A DNA stretch of 64,000 bases, taken from Bacteroides sp. 43_108. GTDB lineage: Bacteria > Bacteroidota > Bacteroidia > Bacteroidales > Bacteroidaceae. The notes beneath the pieces were generated by a model. It did not search any database, was not told the origin of the DNA, and was given only the letters and a program-made list of their open reading frames with translations. Of the stretch, positions 35,624 through 44,169 are shown piece by piece. Every line of letters starts with the position of its first letter. Position 1 is the first letter of the stretch. A program made the translations under genes and the position numbers. The DNA lies in assembly GCA_001915545.1 (NCBI GenBank), contig MNQS01000005.1, forward strand, positions 14,390 through 78,389, read 5' to 3'.

Positions 35624-36148
35624 TTATTCCCATAATTTCTGCCAGCAATTTTCTGAATCATGATCTAAACTGCAAACGTAGGCAGAATGTAAGGGCGTTT
35701 CTGACTCTCCTTCCCCTTTCAACCACTTCAGTTTCAAGTTTACAGTACAATTATCCGATAATTCTTTTGTCCTTTTCCAATCGTTGAGGTACCATTCATT
35801 ACTAGTAAGAATCAAGTCAGCTACTTCCTGTCGCGAAAGGATAAAGTAATGAAATTCCATATCAAGCCCTTCGCCGATAACCTGAACGAATACCCATGGT
35901 CCTTTAATCTTTTCCAACAAGGTATCCACCTTCTGAATCGTACATCCTACATTAAAATTAGGATTCTGCCCCAGTTGAGTCTTGACCTGAACAAGGGATA
36001 TTTCATCCGTTTCGGGATTTATGCACACCAAATCTATGGATTCAAAATTCGTAATAGAAGCATTAGCATTCAACACATTCCATCCCTGTTGCATCAATTT
36101 CACTGAAACCATCTGTTCTCCAATGGCTCCTATTAAAGATTTCTTCAT
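35624..36148 (-). CDS. small PD-(D/E)XK-like protein of unknown function
   Basis: The protein has 174 residues. The N-terminal half reads IGAIGEQMVSVKLMQQGWNVL then ESIDLVCINPETDEISLVQVKT, the E (11) ... D (39) ... Q-V-K (54-56) pattern of restriction-endonuclease-like folds that recognise or cut DNA. The C-terminal half (FHYFILSRQEVADLILTSNEWYLNDWKR) matches nothing I recognise. It lies 17 bp after the alcohol dehydrogenase-nuclease fusion gene and is more AT-rich than its neighbours. It may be a second nuclease-like component or a degenerate one. Confidence 0.62.
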   Translation of the reverse strand: MKKSLIGAIGEQMVSVKLMQQGWNVLNANASITNFESIDLVCINPETDEISLVQVKTQLGQNPNFNVGCTIQKVDTLLEKIKGPWVFVQVIGEGLDMEFHYFILSRQEVADLILTSNEWYLNDWKRTKELSDNCTVNLKLKWLKGEGESETPLHSAYVCSLDHDSENCWQKLWE

Positions 36149-36165
36149 AATTCCTTTTCAGATTC

Positions 36166-38154
36166 TCAGTACAAATACCTGTCCCGCAAATATTCTTTCC
36201 ATTTACTATCTTCCTCACAAGAAAAAAACACATAATGTCCCATTGCTTCAAACAGTCGCTCATAAGTAAGAGGAAGAAAGGTGCTCTGGCCTTTCTCTGT
36301 CAACAAACGCTCGTATTCAGGAAGCACCTTCTCATAGTGTTTGTTCCCGGAAGGATACAAATGCACCGACAAGAAATGTCGGATGTCTGAATGCTGTAGC
36401 ATCGACATGCCAAGCATGTGATTACGCCACAACTGACGGTAATCATCTTCTATCAGAACTTTTGGAAAGGCTTCCTCGTCAGTGGCAGCAGAAAGCGTGT
36501 GATAGCATCCACTCTGAAGGGTGACACACAGATACTCTTCACTCAGTTTCTCCCGGGTATGCCTATATTCAGACGAACCCAGCTGCAACTTATAAGCCAT
36601 TTCCGTGTATTTTACTTCTATACCGATTCCACAGAAAGCATCCGAATTATCCTTGTACGCAATATAACAGTCAAACGAGGTACCGTCATTCAAATAGCGC
36701 CATCCATCTGTAGTGTCTGCAGAAGAAGGAGCATATTCAACCCGGATACAGGTCACCTCCTTCACTTCCAGCCCTGTCAGTTCCCTCAAGAGTTCACCAC
36801 ACGCTTCTTTCGCACGAGAAGTAAGTCCCATCGGGAAAAACAAGTTCCACGGAATATGTTCACTACGGAGTAAGTTAGCCCATAACGGCTGTCTGTACGC
36901 CCCTATGGCAGACAAGATTTCTTTCCGGAAACCTTCGTAGAAATTCAATCCTTTCCGGGCATCCTTTTCCTGAAGCACATTGCCATAATAGTTCTTCGTA
37001 CCATCCTGCCTGTTCAATGAATTGACCTCACATCCCACCTGCAAACAATTCCGACGGAAATCAGATTGTTTGGTCCGAGCAATACGCTGCCAGTCCGTAT
37101 CTCCTGCATAAAGCTCGACTTTTTCAGTTATCGCCACCTTAATCACCCCATCCAGACGGTTCTCGAAGATGCGGTAGGCTTCTTCTATTTCATTAAGCGG
37201 AAAGCGGTGTGTGATGAGCGGCGTAGTGTCAATCTTTCCTTCTGCTATCAGCCGGAGGATTTCGGCACAGTCACAACCATCTACTCCGCCTGTCTTGAAA
37301 GTGAGGTTCTTACCGTACATGTCAGGCAAGGGAAGCACCTGCGGACGGTCGTACAAGGCCACAACGGTCACAATGGCATTCGGACGAGCGCACTCCCAAG
37401 CCAGCCGGAAGGTATCATCAGCTCCGGCCACTTCAATGACTACGTCGGCTCCTCCATGCGTACTGTGGGCTTTCACAAACTCCTGACACTGTTCCGGTGT
37501 AGTGACCAGAACTTCGGGATAATGAGTCTGCACAAAACGGATACGCTCTTCCGATTTCTCACATACAATGAGACGGCGCGGATGTTTCAGCCTGGCACAG
37601 AGCAACGTACAGATTCCCGTAGGTCCGGCTCCAATCAGCAGTACCGTATCTTCGGGTGTGATTTCCGAGATACGGGCAGCCCAGAAACCAGTGGCCAGAA
37701 TGTCACCCACGAAAAGTGCCTGCTCATCCGTCACCCCGTCGGGAATGCGGTTCAATCCCTGGTCGGCATGCGGCACCCGCACATATTCCGCTTGTCCCCC
37801 GTCAATGCGGCAACCCAGTGCCCATCCTCCGTCGGGGTCCTCACAATTGTTTACATACCCGTGCTGACAGAAAAAACATTCCCCGCAGAAGGTCTCCACG
37901 TTGACCGTCACCCGGTCACCCGGCTTCACGGTAGTGACCTCCGTTCCCACCTGTTCCACGATGCCCACCATCTCATGACCCACCGTAATACCCGGTACAG
38001 CACGCGGCACACTGCCGTGCTTGATGTGCAAATCACTGGTGCAGATACTTCCCAACGTGACGCGCACCAGGGCGTCCTTCGGGTCTTTCAATTCGGGCAC
38101 AGGCTTCTCTATCAGTGAGAAACGACCGTGCTCCATATACGTATAAGCTAACAT
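36166..38154 (-). CDS. fusion: zinc-dependent alcohol dehydrogenase plus PD-(D/E)XK restriction endonuclease-like domain
   Basis: This 662-residue protein is nearly twice the normal dehydrogenase length. Residues 1-345 are a complete medium-chain zinc alcohol dehydrogenase: catalytic zinc ligands C38, H60, E61; structural zinc cysteines C90, C93, C96, C104; cofactor loop GAGPTG (175-180); and the expected end DGVIKVAITE. Residues 346-662 are unrelated and resemble restriction endonuclease-like proteins, with D495 (GTSFDCYIAY) and E513-V-K515 (CGIGIEVKYTE). The frame passes the junction without a stop, so the genes appear fused, probably by loss of the dehydrogenase stop. It starts 11 bp after the DUF1810 gene. 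Whether one polypeptide is active in both parts is unknown. Confidence 0.8.
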   Translation of the reverse strand: MLAYTYMEHGRFSLIEKPVPELKDPKDALVRVTLGSICTSDLHIKHGSVPRAVPGITVGHEMVGIVEQVGTEVTTVKPGDRVTVNVETFCGECFFCQHGYVNNCEDPDGGWALGCRIDGGQAEYVRVPHADQGLNRIPDGVTDEQALFVGDILATGFWAARISEITPEDTVLLIGAGPTGICTLLCARLKHPRRLIVCEKSEERIRFVQTHYPEVLVTTPEQCQEFVKAHSTHGGADVVIEVAGADDTFRLAWECARPNAIVTVVALYDRPQVLPLPDMYGKNLTFKTGGVDGCDCAEILRLIAEGKIDTTPLITHRFPLNEIEEAYRIFENRLDGVIKVAITEKVELYAGDTDWQRIARTKQSDFRRNCLQVGCEVNSLNRQDGTKNYYGNVLQEKDARKGLNFYEGFRKEILSAIGAYRQPLWANLLRSEHIPWNLFFPMGLTSRAKEACGELLRELTGLEVKEVTCIRVEYAPSSADTTDGWRYLNDGTSFDCYIAYKDNSDAFCGIGIEVKYTEMAYKLQLGSSEYRHTREKLSEEYLCVTLQSGCYHTLSAATDEEAFPKVLIEDDYRQLWRNHMLGMSMLQHSDIRHFLSVHLYPSGNKHYEKVLPEYERLLTEKGQSTFLPLTYERLFEAMGHYVFFSCEEDSKWKEYLRDRYLY

Positions 38155-38165
38155 ATTCTTAAATT

Positions 38166-38558
38166 TTAATGAAAATACGCCTTCAACACTTCTCCGAACA
38201 CCTCTCCCGGTGCTATCTTATCAAACAATTTCATCGAGGTATGCAGTTTCAGCACGTCCACCTCCGACCCCATCAGTTCCCGAACCGTACGATGGCCACG
38301 ATGAGCTAACAAGGCATGGGAGATTTCCCGCAAGCGAGCACCCAATACAGGATGTGCCAGATAAGCTCGGGCCTCTTCTTCCCCGTCCAGTCCATAAAAC
38401 TCCGAGTTATAACTATAGCCTAACCCCTTCTGCTGAGGGAAGATATACCAAATCCAATGGCTGCGCTTACCTCCATTCCTGATTTCCTTCAATGCCACGG
38501 GATACACACCTTCCTGCGCATCCAGAAACCGTTGCAGATTAAACTTCGTGTGCGACAT
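38166..38558 (-). CDS. DUF1810 family protein
   Basis: This 130-residue cytoplasmic protein shows the family motifs FLDAQEGVYPVALKEIRNGGKRSHWIWYIFPQQKGLGYS and FYGLDGEEEARAYLAHPVLGARL, then LHTSMKLFDKI. DUF1810 is widespread and of unknown function; recent annotation often links it to NAD- or calpastatin-like names without solid evidence. It is the first gene of the minus-strand run ending with the flavin reductase-like gene, 11 bp before the fusion gene. Confidence 0.9.
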   Translation of the reverse strand: MSHTKFNLQRFLDAQEGVYPVALKEIRNGGKRSHWIWYIFPQQKGLGYSYNSEFYGLDGEEEARAYLAHPVLGARLREISHALLAHRGHRTVRELMGSEVDVLKLHTSMKLFDKIAPGEVFGEVLKAYFH

Positions 38559-38664
38559 ATTCCTTCATTTTTATCTTTATTCAAATGTAAGGATAATCCC
38601 TTAATGAACCAACGGTCGCGAGGAGAATTATTTTTGTCACAAGTATGATTTTCCTCCCTAATTC

Positions 38665-38695
38665 TTCGTTTATTAAAGAGTTATGCTTATATTTG
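38665..38695 (+). promoter_or_regulatory. promoter with -33-like and exact -7 element, start of a long leader
   Basis: TTCG (38665-38668, one mismatch to TTTG) is followed after 19 bp by TATATTTG (38688-38695), an exact TAnnTTTG box. Transcription would begin about 38702, leaving roughly 300 nt before the ATG at 39009. Confidence 0.6.
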
Positions 38696-38749
38696 TCCCG
38701 AAAATCCGTACAAGGCGGTTTTCATCGCACATTGATTTAGATACAACAA

Positions 38750-38803
38750 ATGATCGTTAAAGATGTCACACAAAGTTTTCGTTACGTTCCGCTGAGGTCC
38801 TGA
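38750..38803 (+). CDS. possible 17-residue leader peptide
   Basis: An ATG starts MIVKDVTQSFRYVPLRS and a TGA follows. It lies about 50 nt after the predicted transcription start, and its last codons overlap the left arm of the first of four hairpins in the leader (38791-38796). Position and overlap suit an attenuation or translation-sensing leader. It could be chance in such a short frame. Confidence 0.4.
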   Translation: MIVKDVTQSFRYVPLRS

Positions 38804-38954
38804 CCGGATTTTTCTCAGCATAGGAATCGAATGAATTATTGCTTCCGACAAGGAGGCCGGAATTGTTGTGCTCTTTGACGTACTAGCCGCGCACCTCTCT
38901 TTCGATGGGGAAATGAGAGGGAATTTACGCTGCTACGGACTTTCTGTGTCCGTA
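38791..38954 (+). promoter_or_regulatory. hairpin-rich mRNA leader upstream of the single-AAA gene
   Basis: The gene-free stretch 38559-39008 holds a promoter, a putative leader peptide and four successive inverted repeats: 38791-38796/38814-38819 (GCTGAG/CTCAGC), 38843-38847/38858-38862 (TTCCG/CGGAA), 38894-38899/38915-38920 (CCTCTC/GAGAGG) and 38934-38940/38948-38954 (TACGGAC/GTCCGTA). The last is followed by a pyrimidine-rich tract to about 38985. It resembles an attenuator or structured leader. I do not recognise a named riboswitch class. Confidence 0.5.
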
Positions 38955-39008
38955 AGCTTCTATCTTTATCTATTTCTATTTTCTCATTTTAAAATTCGTT
39001 TGTTGTAT

Positions 39009-40895
39009 ATGAAAAATGTTATGTTACGTGCTACACGCACCTTTATTGAAGATCTCTGTGCTCCCGAATATGCTCACAACCACCTCGCCGTGGAAATCTC
39101 TCATCCCGATGGTTTTACCGATGCCCAGGAACTTTCTATCCGGGTGTATTCCTGCGAATACCGCCTGTTGGGCTGTGACACCCGTTCACTGAAAGGGAAA
39201 AAGTCCCGAAAAGTACGGTTCGACATCCTCTCTGAAGAAGAATGGGAAGCCGGACTCTACCGTATCTATGTCTACCGCAACGGACGCCCGGTGGGATGGA
39301 CGCTCCTGGAACTCTATTCCGGCTACGAATGCTGGGACAAGACCGAAGTCGAAGATTTCCAGACCCGCCCTGAAGAAAAATACTTTGCCGAGACCTTCTG
39401 TTTCCTGCCCTTGTTCTCCTGGATGCATCAGGAACAATGTGACTCGAACCTCATCCGGCAGTTTCTCGAAACATTATATGCGCTCGACAGCCATCAGCTT
39501 GCCGTGCCTCGCCTGCTCGTTTCAGGCAATCAAGCCCGTAAATATGCCGCCCGCCTGCTGACCCTCCATTTTTGTGAGAAGCAGACTGCTCTCTGCATCC
39601 ATTTCTCCCTACAGGAATTGCTGGAGGGTTCCCTACAATGGAAAGTCCTGCAAGAGAAGATGGACACCCGAAAAGTAGTACTGGTGGAAGTGCCCTACAA
39701 GGAGTACACCCGACAGGAATCCAACCTGCTCGACCTGTTAGGAAACCTGATGGAACAGAAAACTTCTTCCGGCCCTATCTTCATCTTCTACGGTACGATG
39801 GACAGTACCTATCAGTTGCGCAGATGCAGCACAGCAATGAGCCGCATCTTTACGGAAGAGAACACCATTTATACCCCCGACAAGACGGAAACCGATAACC
39901 TAGACGAAGCCTTTCCGGTAGATGATCTTCCTTTACCGTTTGATGAAGAACAGCCGCTTCCGCATACCGAAGAAAATAGTCCCCTGCCCGAAGACAACAT
40001 GCCATCGGATGCCGAACAGGCCTTGCAGGAGATGGTGGGACTGACCCGCCTGAAGGAAGACTTGCAGGAGGCCCGGATGCTGGCCACCTTCATGAAGCGG
40101 CGTATGGAATTAGGACTCGACACAGAGCTGGATAACCGCCACCACATGCTGTTTTTAGGCAATCCCGGTACAGGAAAGACGACGGTGGCCAAACTCATCG
40201 GACAGCTGTATCACCAGATGGGACTGCTTTCCAGCGGACATACCATAGAGACATGCCGCACAAAGCTGGTGGGCGAATACATCGGTGAAACAGAAAAACA
40301 CATCAAACAAGCCATTGAGGAAGCCCGAGGAGGCGTACTTTTCATCGACGAAGCCTACACCCTGATTACCACGAAACAAGAAACGAAAGATTTCGGGAAA
40401 GAAGTGATTCACGCCCTGCTCACCGTGCTCTCGGAACCCAACCCTGATATGATTATCATCCTGGCTGGCTACGAAGACAAGATGCAGCAGATGCTCCGTA
40501 CCAACCCCGGCTTGCAGGAACGTTTCCCTCTCCAGTTCTACTTTGACGATTACAATGCGGACGAGCTGATGGAAATGGCGCATCGTCTCTTGCAGAAACG
40601 CAATTTCCAACTGACTTCCGAAGCGGACAAGGAACTGTATACCCTGATTGTGGAAGCCACCGCCCAGCGCGATGAGTATTTCGGCAACGGACGCTGGCTG
40701 CACAACCTGATTGAGCAGGGCATCATCAAGTGCATGGCTCAGCGTATCATGTCGCAACCTTCCATCCCCGACAATACCTTCCTGTTCCGTACCATCACCC
40801 AGGAAGATGTCGTGAAGGCAGGCAGCCGCCTTCGTAGTAAACAAATAGTGAAACTAGAACCGCAGCCCATCCGTCGCATCGGGTTCAGGGCCTGA
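39009..40895 (+). CDS. single AAA+ ATPase (CbbX-like), paralogue of the triple-AAA protein
   Basis: This is 628 residues from the ATG at 39009. The frame extends upstream to a GTG at 38868, but that part overlaps the hairpin leader, so I prefer 39009. The N-terminal ~350 residues are beta-rich then mixed, ending in an acidic linker (DEAFPVDDLPLPFDEEQPLP). The C-terminal AAA+ domain has MLFLGNPGTGKTT (K390), GVLFIDEAYTL and ILAGYEDKMQQML. It ends RRIGFRA, matching the RIGF tail of the triple-AAA protein at 7808-11443. CbbX-like proteins remodel partner complexes; the client is unknown. It converges on the lipocalin gene. Confidence 0.85.
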   Translation: MKNVMLRATRTFIEDLCAPEYAHNHLAVEISHPDGFTDAQELSIRVYSCEYRLLGCDTRSLKGKKSRKVRFDILSEEEWEAGLYRIYVYRNGRPVGWTLLELYSGYECWDKTEVEDFQTRPEEKYFAETFCFLPLFSWMHQEQCDSNLIRQFLETLYALDSHQLAVPRLLVSGNQARKYAARLLTLHFCEKQTALCIHFSLQELLEGSLQWKVLQEKMDTRKVVLVEVPYKEYTRQESNLLDLLGNLMEQKTSSGPIFIFYGTMDSTYQLRRCSTAMSRIFTEENTIYTPDKTETDNLDEAFPVDDLPLPFDEEQPLPHTEENSPLPEDNMPSDAEQALQEMVGLTRLKEDLQEARMLATFMKRRMELGLDTELDNRHHMLFLGNPGTGKTTVAKLIGQLYHQMGLLSSGHTIETCRTKLVGEYIGETEKHIKQAIEEARGGVLFIDEAYTLITTKQETKDFGKEVIHALLTVLSEPNPDMIIILAGYEDKMQQMLRTNPGLQERFPLQFYFDDYNADELMEMAHRLLQKRNFQLTSEADKELYTLIVEATAQRDEYFGNGRWLHNLIEQGIIKCMAQRIMSQPSIPDNTFLFRTITQEDVVKAGSRLRSKQIVKLEPQPIRRIGFRA

Positions 40896-40930
40896 AAAAC
40901 AAACCTGACTTCTTTATCGGCCAATAAAAT

Positions 40931-40975
40931 AAGAGTCCCCCTGCTTTCGCTGCAAAGTGAAGCAGAGGGACTCTT
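40931..40975. terminator. bidirectional terminator between AAA and lipocalin genes
   Basis: AAGAGTCCC (40931-40939) pairs with GGGACTCTT (40967-40975), with a further inner CTGCTT/AAGCAG pairing. A-rich sequence lies before it and TTTTATTT after it. Confidence 0.85.
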
Positions 40976-40992
40976 TTATTTCCAGTATTCTC

Positions 40993-41505
40993 TCATTTGT
41001 TGAACACCAGTCTTTCCGTATCATATCCGCGCTTCCGAAGTTTATCCAGGAGTTCCTGAAGCACCTCGTCGGGCAGGGTTTCTTCACGGCTCATAATCCA
41101 GAGATACTTGTCGCTGCTACTGCCTATCAGCACGTAGCGGTAATCCGAGTCAATATCGAGCACGTAATAGTCGGCATAGAACCACAGGAAGAACGACACT
41201 TTCAGCTTGCCGGGGTCGTTCGGATCGGGCTGTTTGGCCTTTCCCTTGATTTCCTTGTACTCTCCTTCCTTGTATCCCGCGTTCAGCACCTCAATCCGGC
41301 CGTTGGGTAGCAAGGTGTAAGTGGCCGTTACACGGGTCATGCCTTTCTCAAAGCGATGGTCATAGCGGGCAATCTCGTGCCACTTCCCCATAAAGCGCTG
41401 TACGTCGAACGTCTGTACCGTCCGGTTGTCTATCTCAGTGCTGTTACCACTCTGGCAACTGCCCAGGCCCAGCAGGGCACACAAAAAAATCAGGATGTGT
41501 TTCAT
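40993..41505 (-). CDS. lipocalin-family outer-membrane lipoprotein (Blc-like)
   Basis: The protein has 170 residues with a lipoprotein signal (LLGLGSC lipobox). VQTFDVQRFMGKWHEIARYDHRFEKGM is the first lipocalin motif (G-x-W), VTATYTLLPNGRIEVLNAGY follows, and FYADYYVLDIDSDYRYVLIGSSSDKYLWIMSR gives the later strands. Bacterial lipocalins bind lipids or other hydrophobic ligands at the outer membrane, often under envelope stress. It is monocistronic with its own -7 box at 41540-41547. Confidence 0.93.
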   Translation of the reverse strand: MKHILIFLCALLGLGSCQSGNSTEIDNRTVQTFDVQRFMGKWHEIARYDHRFEKGMTRVTATYTLLPNGRIEVLNAGYKEGEYKEIKGKAKQPDPNDPGKLKVSFFLWFYADYYVLDIDSDYRYVLIGSSSDKYLWIMSREETLPDEVLQELLDKLRKRGYDTERLVFNK

Positions 41506-41539
41506 ATATCTTCTATATTTAAATAAACAATGCCTCCAA

Positions 41540-41547
41540 CAAATATA
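41540..41547 (-). promoter_or_regulatory. -7 box for the lipocalin gene
   Basis: On the minus strand this reads TATATTTG, an exact TAnnTTTG match, 34 bp upstream of the ATG at 41505. A plus-strand TATCTTTA (41625-41632, one mismatch) may serve the divergent TPR gene. Confidence 0.45.
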
Positions 41548-41682
41548 CTGAAAATTATACCACTTATCTCTTGTCGTTCAGAAAAACAAGAGCCAACTAT
41601 TACCGGTTTTACAAATAATGCCTATCTTTATCCACAGTCAAATCATTTTCAAAAAACATCACACATAATAAAACTGAAATCT

Positions 41683-44166
41683 ATGATAAACACACCATCT
41701 CTTACCTGTTTCTGTACGGCACTGCTAATTTCTGTCAGCCTCTCAGCGCAAGTTTCACAAAAAGGCAACGTACGCATTTTCAACTCACAACATACCCCCT
41801 TGCCCGGAGTACAACTAATGGCCATCGGTGCACCTGCTACTGATACAGACTATAATGGGGAATTTTGCTTTCATTTTCTGAATCACAAAGCAGGTACGGC
41901 TATCAGTTCTCCACAAGCCTACAAGAAAGGGTACGAAGTCGTCAACAGCGACATGCTCAACGGCTGGATTCTTTCAGAGAAGCGCTCATTGGATATTGTC
42001 ATGGCCCCGGAAGGTACCATCGAAGAACAAAAGAGCCACTACTACGCCATTGCCATAGCACATTTTTCCAAGCTTCGCAACAAAACGGTACAGGAAATCA
42101 ACCATTTGTACGCCCAGCAGAAAATTACGCAAGCGGAAAGGGCCCAACGGCTGAAAGAACTGGCAGAAGAAAACCACACTTTCATGAACATGCTGGACAA
42201 GTATGCCGAGAAATTTGCCCGAATCAACCCCGACGATATAACCCAGATAGAGAAACAAGTGCTGAAACTGGTAGAGGATGGCAAACTGACAGAGGCTATA
42301 GAATTATATAACAATTCCGGCTTGATTGTTCAGGCACGCCAAAAGCTACAGCAACGCACGCAAGCCGATGAAGACATTGATTTGCTGGCAGAACGCATGT
42401 ATCGCTACGCCGACCTGTGTGCACTGGCCGGAGGAAAGGAAAATGAGCAGAAAGCTTATGACACCTACAAGTGGATTGCAGAAATATTGCCCGACCGATT
42501 TTCCTACGTCCTAAAATACGTCCTACAAAAAATCACCTTAGGAGAACAAGACCTGGAAGAATGGGCAGACCGCTGTCAGAAACTGGCATTCGATGAAAAA
42601 TCGCTTATTCAGGTTCTTAATCTGAAGACACTCATTGCCACCAATATCCGAAAAGACTACTCCAAGGCCTTCGAATACAACCTGCAGGCACTCGAAATCC
42701 TGCAACAGGCACAAGAAGCCATGCCATCGGGCGACTATCTGGCCGTCATGCAAATCACGCTTCATCAGACGGCCTACCTGCTCGAAGCCATACATGAATG
42801 GGAACAGGCAGAAGAGGTATATTTGAGCAATATCAAAAACCTTGAAGAACAAATAGCCGTCAGTGACAATCAGCTGTTTATCCGGATACAGAAAGGTTCT
42901 CTTCTAGATTCCTATACTTCACTGATGAGGCTTTATTCCCAAAAGGAAGATTTAGAGAAGGCCCGTCAGACTGCAGCAAAAATCAAAGAAATCAGTCTCA
43001 ACGACCCCGACCTTAACGAGGAAAAAAGAATTTCCATCGAACTGAACTACCTGGATATGCTACTGGACTTTGCTATGAATGCCGGTCAAATGAAAGAGGC
43101 TTATAAAATAGCCGCTGAGGCATACACAAAAGCAGAAGTACTTTACCAGAAAAATCCGATTACCAAAGCAGCTGAGTTCCTGCAACGATGCATCGTCTAC
43201 CTACAACTGAGTGTAGATTCCGAAACCGACGCATTCCCAGAAAGGGCAGAGCTTTTAAGAACAAGAATCGAACAAGAGTTCACTTCTCTTTCACCCGATT
43301 TTAAAATTAACGCCTTGCACAATCTGGAGATGATGTATTCCACTTATTATTCGCGAAAAGGCAACCAGCCAGAAGAACGACGCAGCCTGGTCAAAGCCTA
43401 CCAATACACCAAGAAACTAAGTGAATCCAGCAGTTCCCAGTTTACCCAGGAAAATCTTTATGCACGAGCCAAATACATTGATGTACTGATTGCAGAATCT
43501 AAAAACCAGGAAGCCGCCCAGGAAGCTCTTGAACTCGATGCCCTCTATTCCATACAATCGGCCTGGGGATACCAAAACCTGAGTGTAGAAAGCAGCATGG
43601 GAGTCGCACTGGTATGCGGCGGATATTATGAACTCGGATTGAAATACCTGGAACGCGTAAAAGAAGGACGGGAAAAGGAACTGAAAAAATATCCCCACAA
43701 CAACGAACTCAAAGCAAATACATGCAGCACCTACAACAACCTTTCCCTGGGTTATAGCAAACTGAAAAAATACAAGCAGGCACTGAAGGAACAGCTAAAA
43801 GCCTACACACTGATGAAAGACCTATATGCACAAAACAAAGCACAGTTAGGAACGAACTACATGCTCATCACGATGAATGTCAGTGTGAACTACTATCAGA
43901 ATGGAGATAACCAGCAGGCCCTGCACTACCTAGAAGAAGCTTCCGCCATAGCCGAAGAGATGAAGACACTGTATCCGCAGTATTTCGCCACCTACCCTAT
44001 TGTCGTCAAGCTGGCCAAGGGCGATTTGCTCAGCAAACTTTCACAACCGGGAGCACAGGAACTGCTGAAGGAAGGACTGGAATACAAGGCAGGCTCCCAG
44101 CCGAATGATGTCCTACTGCTGTACACCCTGAAAGAATACCACAGCAACGGGCTCTATACCAAGTAA
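41683..44166 (+). CDS. exported TPR-repeat protein with carboxypeptidase-regulatory-like N-terminal module
   Basis: This is 827 residues from the ATG at 41683, chosen because MINTPSLTCFCTALLISVSLSAQ is a signal peptide; the frame runs back to 41530 without one. Residues about 24-105 form a beta-sandwich module (GNVRIFNSQHTPLPGVQLMAIGA ... AYKKGYEVVN). A helical stretch and tandem TPR-like helices follow to the C-terminus (AKYIDVLIAESKNQEAAQEALELDALY, CSTYNNLSLGYSKLKKYKQALKEQLKAYTLMK). The N-terminal part, through IEKQVLKLVEDGKLTEAIELYNNSGL, is homologous to the 45254-46333 product. It converges on that gene's operon with 3 bp between stops. The function is unknown; probably a periplasmic partner scaffold. 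Confidence 0.7.
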   Translation: MINTPSLTCFCTALLISVSLSAQVSQKGNVRIFNSQHTPLPGVQLMAIGAPATDTDYNGEFCFHFLNHKAGTAISSPQAYKKGYEVVNSDMLNGWILSEKRSLDIVMAPEGTIEEQKSHYYAIAIAHFSKLRNKTVQEINHLYAQQKITQAERAQRLKELAEENHTFMNMLDKYAEKFARINPDDITQIEKQVLKLVEDGKLTEAIELYNNSGLIVQARQKLQQRTQADEDIDLLAERMYRYADLCALAGGKENEQKAYDTYKWIAEILPDRFSYVLKYVLQKITLGEQDLEEWADRCQKLAFDEKSLIQVLNLKTLIATNIRKDYSKAFEYNLQALEILQQAQEAMPSGDYLAVMQITLHQTAYLLEAIHEWEQAEEVYLSNIKNLEEQIAVSDNQLFIRIQKGSLLDSYTSLMRLYSQKEDLEKARQTAAKIKEISLNDPDLNEEKRISIELNYLDMLLDFAMNAGQMKEAYKIAAEAYTKAEVLYQKNPITKAAEFLQRCIVYLQLSVDSETDAFPERAELLRTRIEQEFTSLSPDFKINALHNLEMMYSTYYSRKGNQPEERRSLVKAYQYTKKLSESSSSQFTQENLYARAKYIDVLIAESKNQEAAQEALELDALYSIQSAWGYQNLSVESSMGVALVCGGYYELGLKYLERVKEGREKELKKYPHNNELKANTCSTYNNLSLGYSKLKKYKQALKEQLKAYTLMKDLYAQNKAQLGTNYMLITMNVSVNYYQNGDNQQALHYLEEASAIAEEMKTLYPQYFATYPIVVKLAKGDLLSKLSQPGAQELLKEGLEYKAGSQPNDVLLLYTLKEYHSNGLYTK

Positions 44167-44169
44167 CCT

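Noticed and set aside
38868..39008. N-terminal extension of the single-AAA protein from a GTG at 38868
   Set aside because: It overlaps the hairpin-rich leader, its residues do not match the domain, and the ATG at 39009 fits the start better.
41530..41682. Upstream extension of the TPR protein
   Set aside because: The extra 51 residues lack a signal or domain and precede a clear signal peptide starting at the internal ATG.
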